64,000 nucleotides of DNA from CAWCDJ01 sp963778675. Lineage in GTDB: Bacteria > Acidobacteriota > Terriglobia > Bryobacterales > Bryobacteraceae. The position numbers were made by a program, and so were the translations under genes. The notes beneath the pieces are model-generated. The model ran no database searches. It saw only the letters and a program-made list of their open reading frames with translations, and was not told the origin of the DNA. Where the stretch lies: the NCBI GenBank assembly GCA_963778675.1, contig CAVZVI010000007.1, positions 124,001 to 188,000 of the forward strand. The letters run 5' to 3'. This document shows, one piece after another, positions 44,146-54,772 of this stretch. Within the stretch, counting starts at the first letter, position 1. The number at the start of each line of letters is the position of its first letter.

Positions 44146-45867
44146 TTACTGCTGCTTCTTCTCTACCTTGCGCTCAGACCGCCGCTCTCCCCGGGGTTGC
44201 TCCTTCTCCTGCCGCCGCGCGGCGGGGGCGGGCTGCTCCGTGCGCTGCGGCTGGGCGCGAGGGGCCGGTTGCACGGGACGCGGCTGCTCGACGCGCTGGG
44301 GTTGTTCGAACCGGCGCGGTGGTTCCGCGCGCTGCGGCTGCTCGACGCGCTGCGGCTGTTCGAACCGGCGCGGCTGTTCCGCCGGGCGCGGCTGCATTTG
44401 TACCTGCGGCGTATCCTGCACGCGGCGCGGCCGGTCGTCGCGAAAGACGGGTTGCGATTCCACGACACGCGGCGAAACCGGGCGCACCGGCGGAGCGATC
44501 CGTACCATGGGGGCGCGAGGCGGTGCACCGCCGTCGAAGCGCGCCCGCTGCGCCGGAGGCTGGCTCCGTACCACAACGGCACGCTCCGCGAATCGCGGTC
44601 CCTGGCGCGCCGGCCCCGGGAGCATGCTCTCGCGGCGGGGCTGGATCGGGGCAGTGAATCCGGCGATGGGCGCCCTTGAGACGTCGCGGAGGTCTACGCT
44701 CGCGGACGCTCTGAGCACGTGACGGCCGCTGGCGAAATCGGATTCTCGCACGGCGGTCACGGCGCCGAAGACGCCCCGGTTCACATAGCGTCCCTCCGCC
44801 ACGTTGAACGTGCCGTTCACATGGCGGAAGTAGCGGTCGCTGGCCCGGTAGCTGGGCCGGTACGCCTCGCGCGGCCCGAGCGGAAACCACACCGCGGATC
44901 CGCCGAAGCGCGGGCCGCCCACAAACACGACCAGCGCCGGCGCATAGACGGGGCGGATTCCGGGCATCCGCGGCCCGGGTACCCACACCCATCCACCGGC
45001 GATATACGCCCACCGCCCGTAGTGGAAAGGCGCGAACCCCCAGGGCGCGTCATCGACCCACGTCCATCCCCACGGCTCGACCCAGCACCAGCGGCCGTAG
45101 CGATAAGGGGCCCAACCGATCTCGACAGTGGAAGGTCCCCAAACCCACCCGTAATCGGGCTCCTGGCGCCAGGTCCCATACTGGTCGAGGTCCTCGTAGC
45201 CGGTCATTTCGGTGGGGATGTAGCGGGTGGACTGCACCTGGTCTTCACCTCGATCGCGCTGGTCGCACCAGTCGTCGAATTCCGCGGGAAGCGGCGGCGC
45301 GGAAACCTGGTACGCCAGTTCGTCCATTCCGCTAATGCTGGCCGACTGGCGGGCGTGCACCGGAAACGCCAGGCCGCCGCCGGTGACGGAAACGTCGCCG
45401 GCGATGACCGTGACGGTCGTGGTATTGCGCTCGCCATCGGCATCGACCCGGTAGCTGCCCGGACGCAGGATGGTGATGGCGACGTTCGGGGTATCGACTT
45501 CATAGCTCTCGTCGTCGGCCAGTTCGCGGATCCGCAGGTTCACGGAGCCTTGCGTGACGCTGAGCTGAACGGCGCGGTCATCGAGGTTGAGGAACGAAAG
45601 GGCGGTCTGGGAAGCCATTCGGATGGCAGTGGAGCCGATGTGCATCTCGGTGCGGGCTCCCGGATCGGCCCAGAGGTGATCGCCGGTGGTGAGCGGGTAA
45701 TTCACCGTAGCCGCCGCCCACTCATCGACGGTTCCCGGGCGGAACGACACCGGACCGGTGAGGTAGTTCAATCGGGCGACGCGCGACGGCGGATCGGGCT
45801 CCTGGGCGAGTGCGCAGACGGCAGCAGCGAAGAAAAACGCGAGAACTTCAGATTTGCGCATCATCAT
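44146..45867 (-). CDS. FecR-domain protein with tryptophan-rich DUF6600-like centre and repeat tail
   Basis: 573 residues from the ATG at 45867 (GGAGG nine bases upstream); an in-frame ATG at 45897 lacks a ribosome site. Signal peptide (EVLAFFFAAAVCALA). Residues 25-200 are a FecR-type domain (LNYLTGPVSFRPG; then beta repeats). The centre, about residues 230-340, is an unusually Trp/Tyr-rich block (repeated W-x-x-Y/W-G-x-W) like DUF6600. The last 180 residues are Pro/Gln/Arg-rich with an 18-residue tandem repeat. FecR proteins usually act with sigma factors at the membrane; here no partner sigma factor is adjacent, so the role is unclear. Confidence 0.8.
   Translation of the reverse strand: MMMRKSEVLAFFFAAAVCALAQEPDPPSRVARLNYLTGPVSFRPGTVDEWAAATVNYPLTTGDHLWADPGARTEMHIGSTAIRMASQTALSFLNLDDRAVQLSVTQGSVNLRIRELADDESYEVDTPNVAITILRPGSYRVDADGERNTTTVTVIAGDVSVTGGGLAFPVHARQSASISGMDELAYQVSAPPLPAEFDDWCDQRDRGEDQVQSTRYIPTEMTGYEDLDQYGTWRQEPDYGWVWGPSTVEIGWAPYRYGRWCWVEPWGWTWVDDAPWGFAPFHYGRWAYIAGGWVWVPGPRMPGIRPVYAPALVVFVGGPRFGGSAVWFPLGPREAYRPSYRASDRYFRHVNGTFNVAEGRYVNRGVFGAVTAVRESDFASGRHVLRASASVDLRDVSRAPIAGFTAPIQPRRESMLPGPARQGPRFAERAVVVRSQPPAQRARFDGGAPPRAPMVRIAPPVRPVSPRVVESQPVFRDDRPRRVQDTPQVQMQPRPAEQPRRFEQPQRVEQPQRAEPPRRFEQPQRVEQPRPVQPAPRAQPQRTEQPAPAARRQEKEQPRGERRSERKVEKKQQ
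44284..44391. repeat. 54-bp tandem repeat, two copies, inside the FecR-type gene
   Basis: A 54-base unit beginning CTGCTCGACGCGCTG recurs at 44284 and 44338, encoding the 18-residue motif that includes RRFEQPQRVEQP. The copies differ at a few bases. Such in-frame units expand and contract easily. Confidence 0.75.
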
Positions 45868-45965
45868 AACCGAATGCCTCCAACTCCATTCACTCATTGG
45901 ATCGTTAAGATTCGACGGCGCGTTTCATTAAATTACCGCAATGAATTTCCTGGGAGAATCAGGAA

Positions 45966-46601
45966 ATGTATAACCCTGCCGCATTTCGCGAGGAGAACCC
46001 CGACCAGATACGGGGAGTGATCGAAAGATACCCCCTGGCGACCCTGGTGACGGTGGCGTCGAGCGGTCTCTCCGCCAGCCATCTGCCGATGATCTACACA
46101 CCGGCCGAGGGTAGCGCGGGCGTGCTTCGCGGGCATCTTGCACGGGCTAACCCGCAATGGCAGGACCTGGCGCGGCAGGAGGCGCTGGCGATCTTCAGCG
46201 GACCGGACCACTACGTCAGCCCGTCGTGGTATCCCTCGAAGCGCGAGCACGGCAAAGTAGTCCCGACCTGGAACTACGTCGTGGTGCATGCTTACGGCCC
46301 GGTGCGCTTCATCGAGGATCCGGCGTGGCTGCTCGAAAACGTGCGGGCGTTGACCGACCTCCACGAGAAGTCGCACGGTACGGGATGGAAGGTTGCCGAC
46401 GCGCCGCCGGAGTTCATCGCCAGCCAGCTACGCGCAATCGTCGGGGTCGAGTTGACGGTGACCCGTCTGCAGGGCAAGGCGAAGGCCAGCCAGAACCGCA
46501 CCGCCGCCGACCGCGAAGGTGTGGTCGAAGGCCTGGAACAATTCCCGTCCACGGCGGCGAGCGAGATGGCCGAGGTGGTGAAAACGAAGTTACAGGACTG
46601 A
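45966..46601 (+). CDS. paiB: FMN-binding negative regulator (PaiB family)
   Basis: 211 residues. Family hallmarks: YNPAAFREEN at the N-terminus, HLPMIY, GPDHYVSPSWY and VPTWNYVVVHAYG, all of the split-barrel FMN-binding fold. PaiB proteins repress sporulation and protease genes in Bacillus and are common elsewhere with unknown targets. It has no signal peptide. It overlaps the dynamin gene tail to tail by 12 bases and diverges from the FecR gene with 98 bases between starts. Gene symbol by family, function by homology only. Confidence 0.88.
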   Translation: MYNPAAFREENPDQIRGVIERYPLATLVTVASSGLSASHLPMIYTPAEGSAGVLRGHLARANPQWQDLARQEALAIFSGPDHYVSPSWYPSKREHGKVVPTWNYVVVHAYGPVRFIEDPAWLLENVRALTDLHEKSHGTGWKVADAPPEFIASQLRAIVGVELTVTRLQGKAKASQNRTAADREGVVEGLEQFPSTAASEMAEVVKTKLQD

Positions 46602-48314
46602 ACTGCGCGCGTTCCCGATCCGGTCCAGATCGGCGCGGAGTTGCGGAGCCCGTTCCTGGCCGCCGCTCTCTACCAGGCGTTCGACGGTATCGACCAATTC
46701 ATCCAGGCGCCGGCGGGTTTCCTTCTCGACGCACCACAACGCGCCGTTGATGCCGGCTTCCCACTGCGTACTGAGCCGGCTGAGGTTCTGAAAAATCAAG
46801 GCGGAGATGGTGCGCCGGAAATGGCGGCGGACCACTCGCCGGATGATCCGGACCGGAAGGACCGGGGAGAGCAGTTCCCAGTTCCTGTCGAACACTCGCC
46901 CGACGCGGATATCGGGCGTACCCGGCTCCTCGACCGTGATCTCGGTCTCCGTCGTTCGCAGCGGCACGCCGAACGCCCGCTCGGTGCGGCCCGACAAGCG
47001 ATCCCGAAACTGCTGAAGTTCGCGGAACGCCTGCCGCCGGACGTTGTGCAGAGGCGCCAGAAATGCATTGCGTTCTTTCAACGATAGGGCGGTCAACTCG
47101 TCGCGCAGAGCGGCCGCGAGCCAGTCCTCGAACGAGGAGAGCATCGTGGCCAGGCTCTCGCTCCACAATGGAAATTCGCGCTCGAAGGCTCCGGCGAGAC
47201 TTCTTTCCAGTTCGGTCTGGTGCGTCTCGAGCTGGTGGCTGACCGCGGATCGCGTCGCGGCGGCGGTGTCCTGCACCATCAGTCGGGCTGCCCGCTTCAC
47301 CTCGTCGACGATTTCCTTCTCTCCGATGACCTGTTGTTTTAGAGCCTGCCGCTCCGACTGAATCAGCTCCGCCGATTTGAGAATCAGGGCCAGGTAGTCC
47401 CCGCACTCCCGCAGGAGGGTGTCTACCTTCCGGGCGAGGATGGATTCGCGTTCTTCGGCGAACCGCTCCAGGGTTCCCGCAACGAGCTCGGCTTCCAGCG
47501 TCCGGCGGAACTCTTCAAAACCGGGCTTCGTGGAATACGGAAAGACCCGGGGAGTTCCGGGTAGGTGCCGGGCAAGCTGGGCGCGCACGAACCCGGCCAC
47601 TTCCGCGAGTTCCTGTTCGCTCAGAAGGTCGGCCTTGGTCAGCAGGACGCCCACCTTCGGCGTGTACTGGTAAAGGATCTTCAGAAGTTCGATGTCGCGC
47701 TGCGACAGCGGCGGGTCGACACTCACCGCCACTAACGCGAGGCCGACATTCGGCAGCCAATCCAAGGAGGCCTGCGTATTGTGCGCGAGGGCGCTCTCCA
47801 ACCCCGGCGTGTCGACAAATCGCAAGCCGCGAAATCGCCGCAATTCCGGCAGTTCCACGGTAACGGCATCGACCTGCTTGCGGTTCTCCGGATTTTCCTT
47901 CTCCGAGACATAGCTTTCGATCCGATCCAGCGGAACCGCCGGATCGCGGCCATCCCGGTGATGGATTCGGGCTTCTTCCCGTGGACCGTAACGGATCTCC
48001 GTGACCACGGCGGTAACCGGCACCACCCCGACCGGAAGGGCGTCCCGGCCGATGAAGTGGTTCAGGAAACTGCTCTTGCCGGCCTTGAATCGTCCGAGCA
48101 CCGCGACGGTGATTTCGTCCTGCCGCAGCGCCGCGAGCGTGCTCGCCAGCAAGCCGGAGAGTGCTGAGATCTCGTACCGCGCCGCGAGTTCCGCCGCCAG
48201 GTCCAGAGCCTGCTGCAGTGGTGCGTTTGCGGGCATTGCGTTGGGGTGGCCGCTGGAACCGGGGGTCCCGGTTCGGTTGGCGTTCGGGCGGCCGTCCTGC
48301 GTCTCGAGAGTCAT
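46590..48314 (-). CDS. Dynamin-family GTPase
   Basis: 574 residues; ATG 48314 with GGGGAG close upstream, though a TTG at 48326 is possible. GTPase motifs: P-loop G74-R-F-K-A-G-K-S81, switch-I Thr region, G3 DTPG (in FVDTPGLESAL) and G4 TKAD. Residues 280-574 are long helices (KLEELEK-like stalk), with a segment VLPVRIIRRVVRRHFRR near residue 500 that could touch the membrane as a paddle. Bacterial dynamin-like proteins fuse or repair membranes. Its neighbours are a Hsp70-like gene and a small helical protein, hinting at a stress membrane-protection set. Confidence 0.88.
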   Translation of the reverse strand: MTLETQDGRPNANRTGTPGSSGHPNAMPANAPLQQALDLAAELAARYEISALSGLLASTLAALRQDEITVAVLGRFKAGKSSFLNHFIGRDALPVGVVPVTAVVTEIRYGPREEARIHHRDGRDPAVPLDRIESYVSEKENPENRKQVDAVTVELPELRRFRGLRFVDTPGLESALAHNTQASLDWLPNVGLALVAVSVDPPLSQRDIELLKILYQYTPKVGVLLTKADLLSEQELAEVAGFVRAQLARHLPGTPRVFPYSTKPGFEEFRRTLEAELVAGTLERFAEERESILARKVDTLLRECGDYLALILKSAELIQSERQALKQQVIGEKEIVDEVKRAARLMVQDTAAATRSAVSHQLETHQTELERSLAGAFEREFPLWSESLATMLSSFEDWLAAALRDELTALSLKERNAFLAPLHNVRRQAFRELQQFRDRLSGRTERAFGVPLRTTETEITVEEPGTPDIRVGRVFDRNWELLSPVLPVRIIRRVVRRHFRRTISALIFQNLSRLSTQWEAGINGALWCVEKETRRRLDELVDTVERLVESGGQERAPQLRADLDRIGNARSSVL

Positions 48315-48365
48315 AACTCCCCACAAGTAGGAGCTATCATTCCCGAGGCGGCCTCGAGACGGTTG

Positions 48366-48744
48366 ATGGCGGGCTCCATCACCAACGGTCTAAACCAGAT
48401 TATAGCGTCCTTTCGCGTCCACGCCGCGACCCGCGAAGACCTCGTCAAGATCCACTTGGAACAGGCCGTGGCGGAGCCGGCGGCGCAGATTGCATCCACC
48501 ATTCAGGAAGCGGCCCGCGGCGCGGGAAGTGTTCTGGCGAAAGCGGCCTCGGCCAAGGGGCAAGACCTTCGCCGAACTGCAGGAGCGGTATGACAGCGAT
48601 GCCGGCGCATTCCGTGCGCACCTGGATCGTCTCGCGGCAAGCCCGGCCGGCGTGGCGGACCAACAGGCCCTCAGGAGCGACCTCGCGGAGCTCGCCGCCG
48701 CCGCTCAGCCGCGTTCACAGCCAGCCCCCGTGCCACCGACGTAA
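48366..48744 (+). CDS. Small helical protein with one apparent +1 frameshift
   Basis: From ATG 48366 the frame runs to a TGA at 48593 (75 residues), but the coding character continues in the next frame. Dropping one G from GGGG at 48557-48560 joins KAASAKGK to TFAELQERYDSDAG and gives 125 residues ending PVPPT, with even helical heptads. The pattern matches the homopolymer breaks in metH and czcA. It is Ala/Glu/Arg-rich, soluble and of unknown family. It is read on the opposite strand between the Hsp70-like and dynamin-like genes, and its 3' end overlaps the Hsp70-like gene by 74 bases tail to tail. Confidence 0.5.
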
Positions 48745-49990
48745 ACTCATTTCCGGTGCGGATCCGGGCGGCGCCGAAGCGGGTTTCGAAGATCCGCCGT
48801 ACGGCCGGCACGAACGAAGACCCGCCGGTGAGGAATACCATGTCCACGTCTTCGGCTCCCGCTCCGGAAGCGGCGATGAGGGAGTCGATACAGGCTTCGA
48901 TTTGCGCCAGTTCCTCCGCGATCCACTCCTCGAAGGCGGTTCGTTCCACGGCGGCCTGAATCTCGATCACGCCGTCGGACAGTCGGAACGGAGCCGCCGG
49001 GTTCTCCGAGAGCTCGCATTTCGCTTTCTGCACCGCGCGATGCAGGTCGTAGCCGAGATCCTCCCGGATCAGGTGGATCAATGCTTCGATCTTTTCCGGT
49101 TCCAGCGCCGTCGCCCTGGTGCTGTTCAGCATGTTCATGACGCTGCCGGTGCGCAGAAAAGAGAGGTGGTGCCAGTGCTCCAGCTTGGCGTAGACCCAGT
49201 TCGGAACGGCCGGCAACACCTTGTTCATCGAGCGCGCCGAAGAGCCTCTCCCCACGGCAGGCGATACCAGGTTGCGGACGATCTTGGCGTCGAATGCGTC
49301 GCCGGCCAGCCCGACTCCGCTATTGCCGAGCAGGTCCGCGGGAGTTCTGCCGCGCTTGCGGATGTCCGGGCCGACGCGCAGCAATGAGAAGTCGCTGGTG
49401 CCGCCGCCGAAGTCGCCGATCAGAATCAGCTCGTCGTGATCGAGCGTGCTCTCGTAGTAGTGGGCGGCCGCGACCGGCTCCAACTCGAACTCCACCGATT
49501 CGTATCCGGCGAGCAGAAAGGCGGCCCGCAGTCGTTCTTCGGCGAACTGATTGTCGTCGGCCTTCTCGGCGCCTACGAACCGCACGGGGCGTCCCACCAC
49601 CGCGGTCCGTATGGGCGCGCCGAACTGGATCTCGGCCTTTTCCCGCAAGTCGCGGAGGATTCGCGCGATGAGGTCTTCGAGGGTCATGCGCCTGCCGAAA
49701 ACCTCCGTGCTCTTGAGCCCGCGGCTGCTCAGGAACGACTTGAGCGATTGCACCAGGCGGCCCTTGGTTTCGGCGGCCAGGTACTGCTCGATGGCATCCG
49801 GCCCGCTCCAGGATTTGATCCGGCTGACGCCGCGCTCCTTCGCGTGTTCGAGGTACAGCAGGGAGCGGTAAGCGTCGGTGAACCCGCCCGCATGCGGAAA
49901 CCGGGCGAGCTCGATTTCACCCGCACCGTTGGCGCGGGCGATCGAGCTGTTCGTGGTGCCGAAATCGATGCCGATTGCGAGTGTGCCCAT
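48671..49990 (-). CDS. Hsp70-like ATPase, YegD-type
   Basis: 439 residues: an actin-fold nucleotide-binding domain with no substrate-binding domain. Phosphate loops are clear: GIDFGTTNSSIA (residues 7-18), DFGGGTSDFSLLRVGP, and the adenosine-loop LTGGSSFVPAVR. The body also has VVGRPVRFVG and FELEPVAAAHYYES, which match E. coli YegD, a Hsp70-like protein of unknown client. The short C-terminus ends in ERRRRAPRGRS. It probably lacks DnaJ/GrpE-style cycling seen in DnaK. Nothing shows how it is regulated. Confidence 0.88.
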   Translation of the reverse strand: MGTLAIGIDFGTTNSSIARANGAGEIELARFPHAGGFTDAYRSLLYLEHAKERGVSRIKSWSGPDAIEQYLAAETKGRLVQSLKSFLSSRGLKSTEVFGRRMTLEDLIARILRDLREKAEIQFGAPIRTAVVGRPVRFVGAEKADDNQFAEERLRAAFLLAGYESVEFELEPVAAAHYYESTLDHDELILIGDFGGGTSDFSLLRVGPDIRKRGRTPADLLGNSGVGLAGDAFDAKIVRNLVSPAVGRGSSARSMNKVLPAVPNWVYAKLEHWHHLSFLRTGSVMNMLNSTRATALEPEKIEALIHLIREDLGYDLHRAVQKAKCELSENPAAPFRLSDGVIEIQAAVERTAFEEWIAEELAQIEACIDSLIAASGAGAEDVDMVFLTGGSSFVPAVRRIFETRFGAARIRTGNEFTSVARGLAVNAAERRRRAPRGRS

Positions 49991-50006
49991 CTGCCGCCCG
50001 GAACCC

Positions 50007-51449
50007 TTACATGGTAAGCATTGCGGCCATCAGCTCGATGCCGTCCCAGAGGTTTTGAATCCGCAGGTTCTCGTTGAAGCTGTGCTGGTTGTTGTCGTGG
50101 TTGGCGATCGGCACGGTGATCGTCGGGGCGTGCAGGATCTGCTCGATCATGAAGAGCGGGACGCTGCCGCCCATCGTCGGAAGCTTCACCACGGGGCCGC
50201 GCGCCGCCTCGGCCGTTTTCAGCACCAACTGCGAGATGGGCAGGTCCATGGAGGTGCGCGAGGCGTTGTAACCGCCCGGGTCCACTGTGACCTTGGCGAC
50301 GCGGGGATGCGACATGCGCGTGTCGCGGTCCGGATCGCTCGAGACGACGAAGTAGCCTTGCTTGCGTATGTGGTCGATCACGCGCTGCGCGGCCATTTCG
50401 GTCGTGATTCCTTTTACCAGGCGGCAGTCGATCGAGGCGGTAGCGGTGGCGGGGATGACGTTGCTCGCCCCGGCTCCGGTGCGCGCGCTGCTCATCCCGC
50501 GGATATTGAGCGACGGGTAGTTGAGCAACTCGACGAGCGACTTCCCTCCCCCTTCCGTCCGGCCCAGGGCGAATTCGCGCATCAGGTCGCGATCCACGTC
50601 GGGCGCTTCGGCGATGGCGCGCTTTTCGGTTTCGGTCAGGGGCTCGATGCCGTCATAAAAGTGGTCGATGGTCACGCGACCGTCGTCGTCTTTCATCGAG
50701 GCGAGCAGGCGGGCCAGCATCATGGCCGGGTTGGGCGCCCAGTTTCCGTAGTGACCGCTGTGCAGTTCGTGGCTCGGTCCGTAGACCGTGATTCCCAGCT
50801 CCACGATACCCCGGGCGCCGAAGACAATCTGCTGCCGGCGGCTCTGGTGCACGGGGCCGTCGCAGATCAGCCAGACGTCGGATTTCAGCAAGTCCTGGTT
50901 GCGGCGAAGGATCTCGGCGAGATGCGGCGAACCGGCCTCCTCCTCACCCTCGAATACGAATTTGATATTGGATTTCAATGGGATATGAGCGGATGTTAAA
51001 GCATCGAGTGAAGTCGCGAGGGCGATGATCGGGGCCTTGTCGTCGGAAGCGGAGCGCGCCCAGATGCGTCCGTCGTGGATCACCGGCTGCCAGGGTGGAG
51101 TGGCCCACTCCTTGGGATCGAGCGGCTGGCCGTCATAGTGGGCATAGAAGATGATGGTCCGGGTGGCGCCCGGCGTGGGGATCTCACCATATACGACCGG
51201 CGGAGCTCCGGGGACTTCCAGCAGGCGGGTCTGGACGCCTCGCTTCTCCAGGATGGCCTGGACGGCGGCGGCGTTTTTGCGGATTCCGTCAGGGTCCCGG
51301 GCGAGGTTCGGGATTGCCAGTAAGTCCATGAATTCATGAAGGATCGCTTCCTCGTGAGCGGTTCGCCACCGCCGCGCGGCGAGGGCGCCGGGGTCGGACT
51401 GGGGAAAGGCGGCGAGGGTGGTGAGGAACAAAGCCAAGGCGAGCTTCAT
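50007..51449 (-). CDS. Exported M20-family metallopeptidase (dipeptidase-like)
   Basis: 480 residues with a signal peptide (ALALFLTTLAAFPQS). Two-zinc M20 fold: HYDGQP (His and Asp ligands), the bridging Asp and EGEEEAG (catalytic Glu plus ligand), CDGP, and the last His in NQHSFNE. The inserted dimerisation domain lies between about 220 and 350 (SHELHSGHYG at its start). Such enzymes remove N-terminal residues or hydrolyse N-acyl amino acids. Periplasmic location follows from the signal. It diverges from the Hsp20 promoter. Confidence 0.9.
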   Translation of the reverse strand: MKLALALFLTTLAAFPQSDPGALAARRWRTAHEEAILHEFMDLLAIPNLARDPDGIRKNAAAVQAILEKRGVQTRLLEVPGAPPVVYGEIPTPGATRTIIFYAHYDGQPLDPKEWATPPWQPVIHDGRIWARSASDDKAPIIALATSLDALTSAHIPLKSNIKFVFEGEEEAGSPHLAEILRRNQDLLKSDVWLICDGPVHQSRRQQIVFGARGIVELGITVYGPSHELHSGHYGNWAPNPAMMLARLLASMKDDDGRVTIDHFYDGIEPLTETEKRAIAEAPDVDRDLMREFALGRTEGGGKSLVELLNYPSLNIRGMSSARTGAGASNVIPATATASIDCRLVKGITTEMAAQRVIDHIRKQGYFVVSSDPDRDTRMSHPRVAKVTVDPGGYNASRTSMDLPISQLVLKTAEAARGPVVKLPTMGGSVPLFMIEQILHAPTITVPIANHDNNQHSFNENLRIQNLWDGIELMAAMLTM

Positions 51450-51508
51450 GGGTCTACTCTACCGGTTTTGGCGGGCCGCTGCTTTTACAGAATGCCGCTC
51501 ACCTTTAC

Positions 51509-51537
51509 TTGACAAGATAATGCTCATATTTTATGAT
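51509..51537 (+). promoter_or_regulatory. Sigma-70 promoter of the small heat-shock gene
   Basis: A perfect -35 TTGACA (51509-51514), a 17-base spacer and -10 TATGAT (51532-51537, 5 of 6). Transcription starts near 51544, with a leader of about 59 bases. No sigma-32-type or CIRCE element is visible. Confidence 0.75.
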
Positions 51538-51562
51538 TGCTACAGATGAGGTCTTCAGAGGG

Positions 51563-51589
51563 CCTCTCAGATCTTGAAAACATGAGGAG
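51563..51589 (+). promoter_or_regulatory. Possible RNA hairpin over the ribosome site
   Basis: CCUCUCA (51563-51569) can pair with UGAGGAG (51583-51589), with one mismatch and one G-U pair, hiding the AGGAG Shine-Dalgarno of the Hsp20 gene. A 13-base loop sits between. This is the arrangement of simple RNA thermometers, but the stem is short. Alternative starts at 51582 change the reading. Confidence 0.3.
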
Positions 51590-51602
51590 TTTGAACAACA
51601 CT

Positions 51603-52025
51603 ATGTCTCTCAGCCATTTCGATCCCCTGGCCAATCTGCGCGCCTTCGAAGATGCATTTTCCCGAATGCTCAGCGAACCCCAGACCAACCGTCCGTGGGC
51701 GCCGGCAGTGGACATCTATGAAACCGAGAACGACCTGGTTCTCAAGGCCGACCTCCCGGATGTCGACCAGAATGCGATCGACGTCCGCGTGGAAAACCAG
51801 ACCCTGACCATCGCCGGCGAACGCAAGTTCAACAAACACGACGGCGAAAAAGGGTTTCACCGGATCGAGCGCGCTTACGGCAATTTCGTCCGCAGCTTTT
51901 CGGTCCCGAATGCGTTCGACACCGAGAAGATCGGCGCGGAGTACAAGAACGGCGTGCTGACCGTGACGCTGCCCAAGAAGGAAGCCGCCAAGCCCCGGCA
52001 GATCAAAGTCGAAGTGAAGGCTTGA
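51603..52025 (+). CDS. Small heat-shock protein, Hsp20 family
   Basis: 140 residues from the ATG at 51603; an ATG at 51582 also reads in frame and the AGGAG at 51585-51589 is 13 bases from the first, so the start is uncertain. The alpha-crystallin domain spans about 35-130: PAVDIYETENDLVLKADLPD, the NQTLTIAGERKF strand pair, the FHRIERAYGNFVRSFSVP block, and the final YKNGVLTVTLPKKE. It holds unfolded proteins until ClpB/DnaK refolds them. clpB follows after 90 bases. It has a strong sigma-70 promoter. Confidence 0.9.
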   Translation: MSLSHFDPLANLRAFEDAFSRMLSEPQTNRPWAPAVDIYETENDLVLKADLPDVDQNAIDVRVENQTLTIAGERKFNKHDGEKGFHRIERAYGNFVRSFSVPNAFDTEKIGAEYKNGVLTVTLPKKEAAKPRQIKVEVKA

Positions 52026-52074
52026 CGCATCTAATCTAACAGAGGCCGGTATGGTGCCGGCATGACTTGAGGAG

Positions 52075-52094
52075 GGCCGGGCCTTTGCCCGGCC
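52075..52094 (+). terminator. Hairpin between hsp20 and clpB
   Basis: GGCCGGGC-CTTT-GCCCGGCC: a perfect 8-bp GC-rich stem with a 4-base loop, 50 bases after the hsp20 stop, followed by TGAAGTTTCT. It may partly end transcription, or serve as a barrier that sets clpB level. Confidence 0.5.
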
Positions 52095-52115
52095 TGAAGT
52101 TTCTAAAAGGATAGA

Positions 52116-54746
<2,631 letters not shown>

Positions 54747-54772
54747 CGGGCCGCCGGAACGGAGGTTCCCTC

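Noticed and set aside
48311..48663. Minus-strand reading frames between the Hsp70-like and dynamin-like genes
   Set aside because: Two short frames exist but are compositional shadows of the plus-strand helical gene, without ribosome sites.
51450..51602. CIRCE (HrcA) operator before the heat-shock genes
   Set aside because: No TTAGCACTC-N9-GAGTGCTAA sequence or near match is seen.
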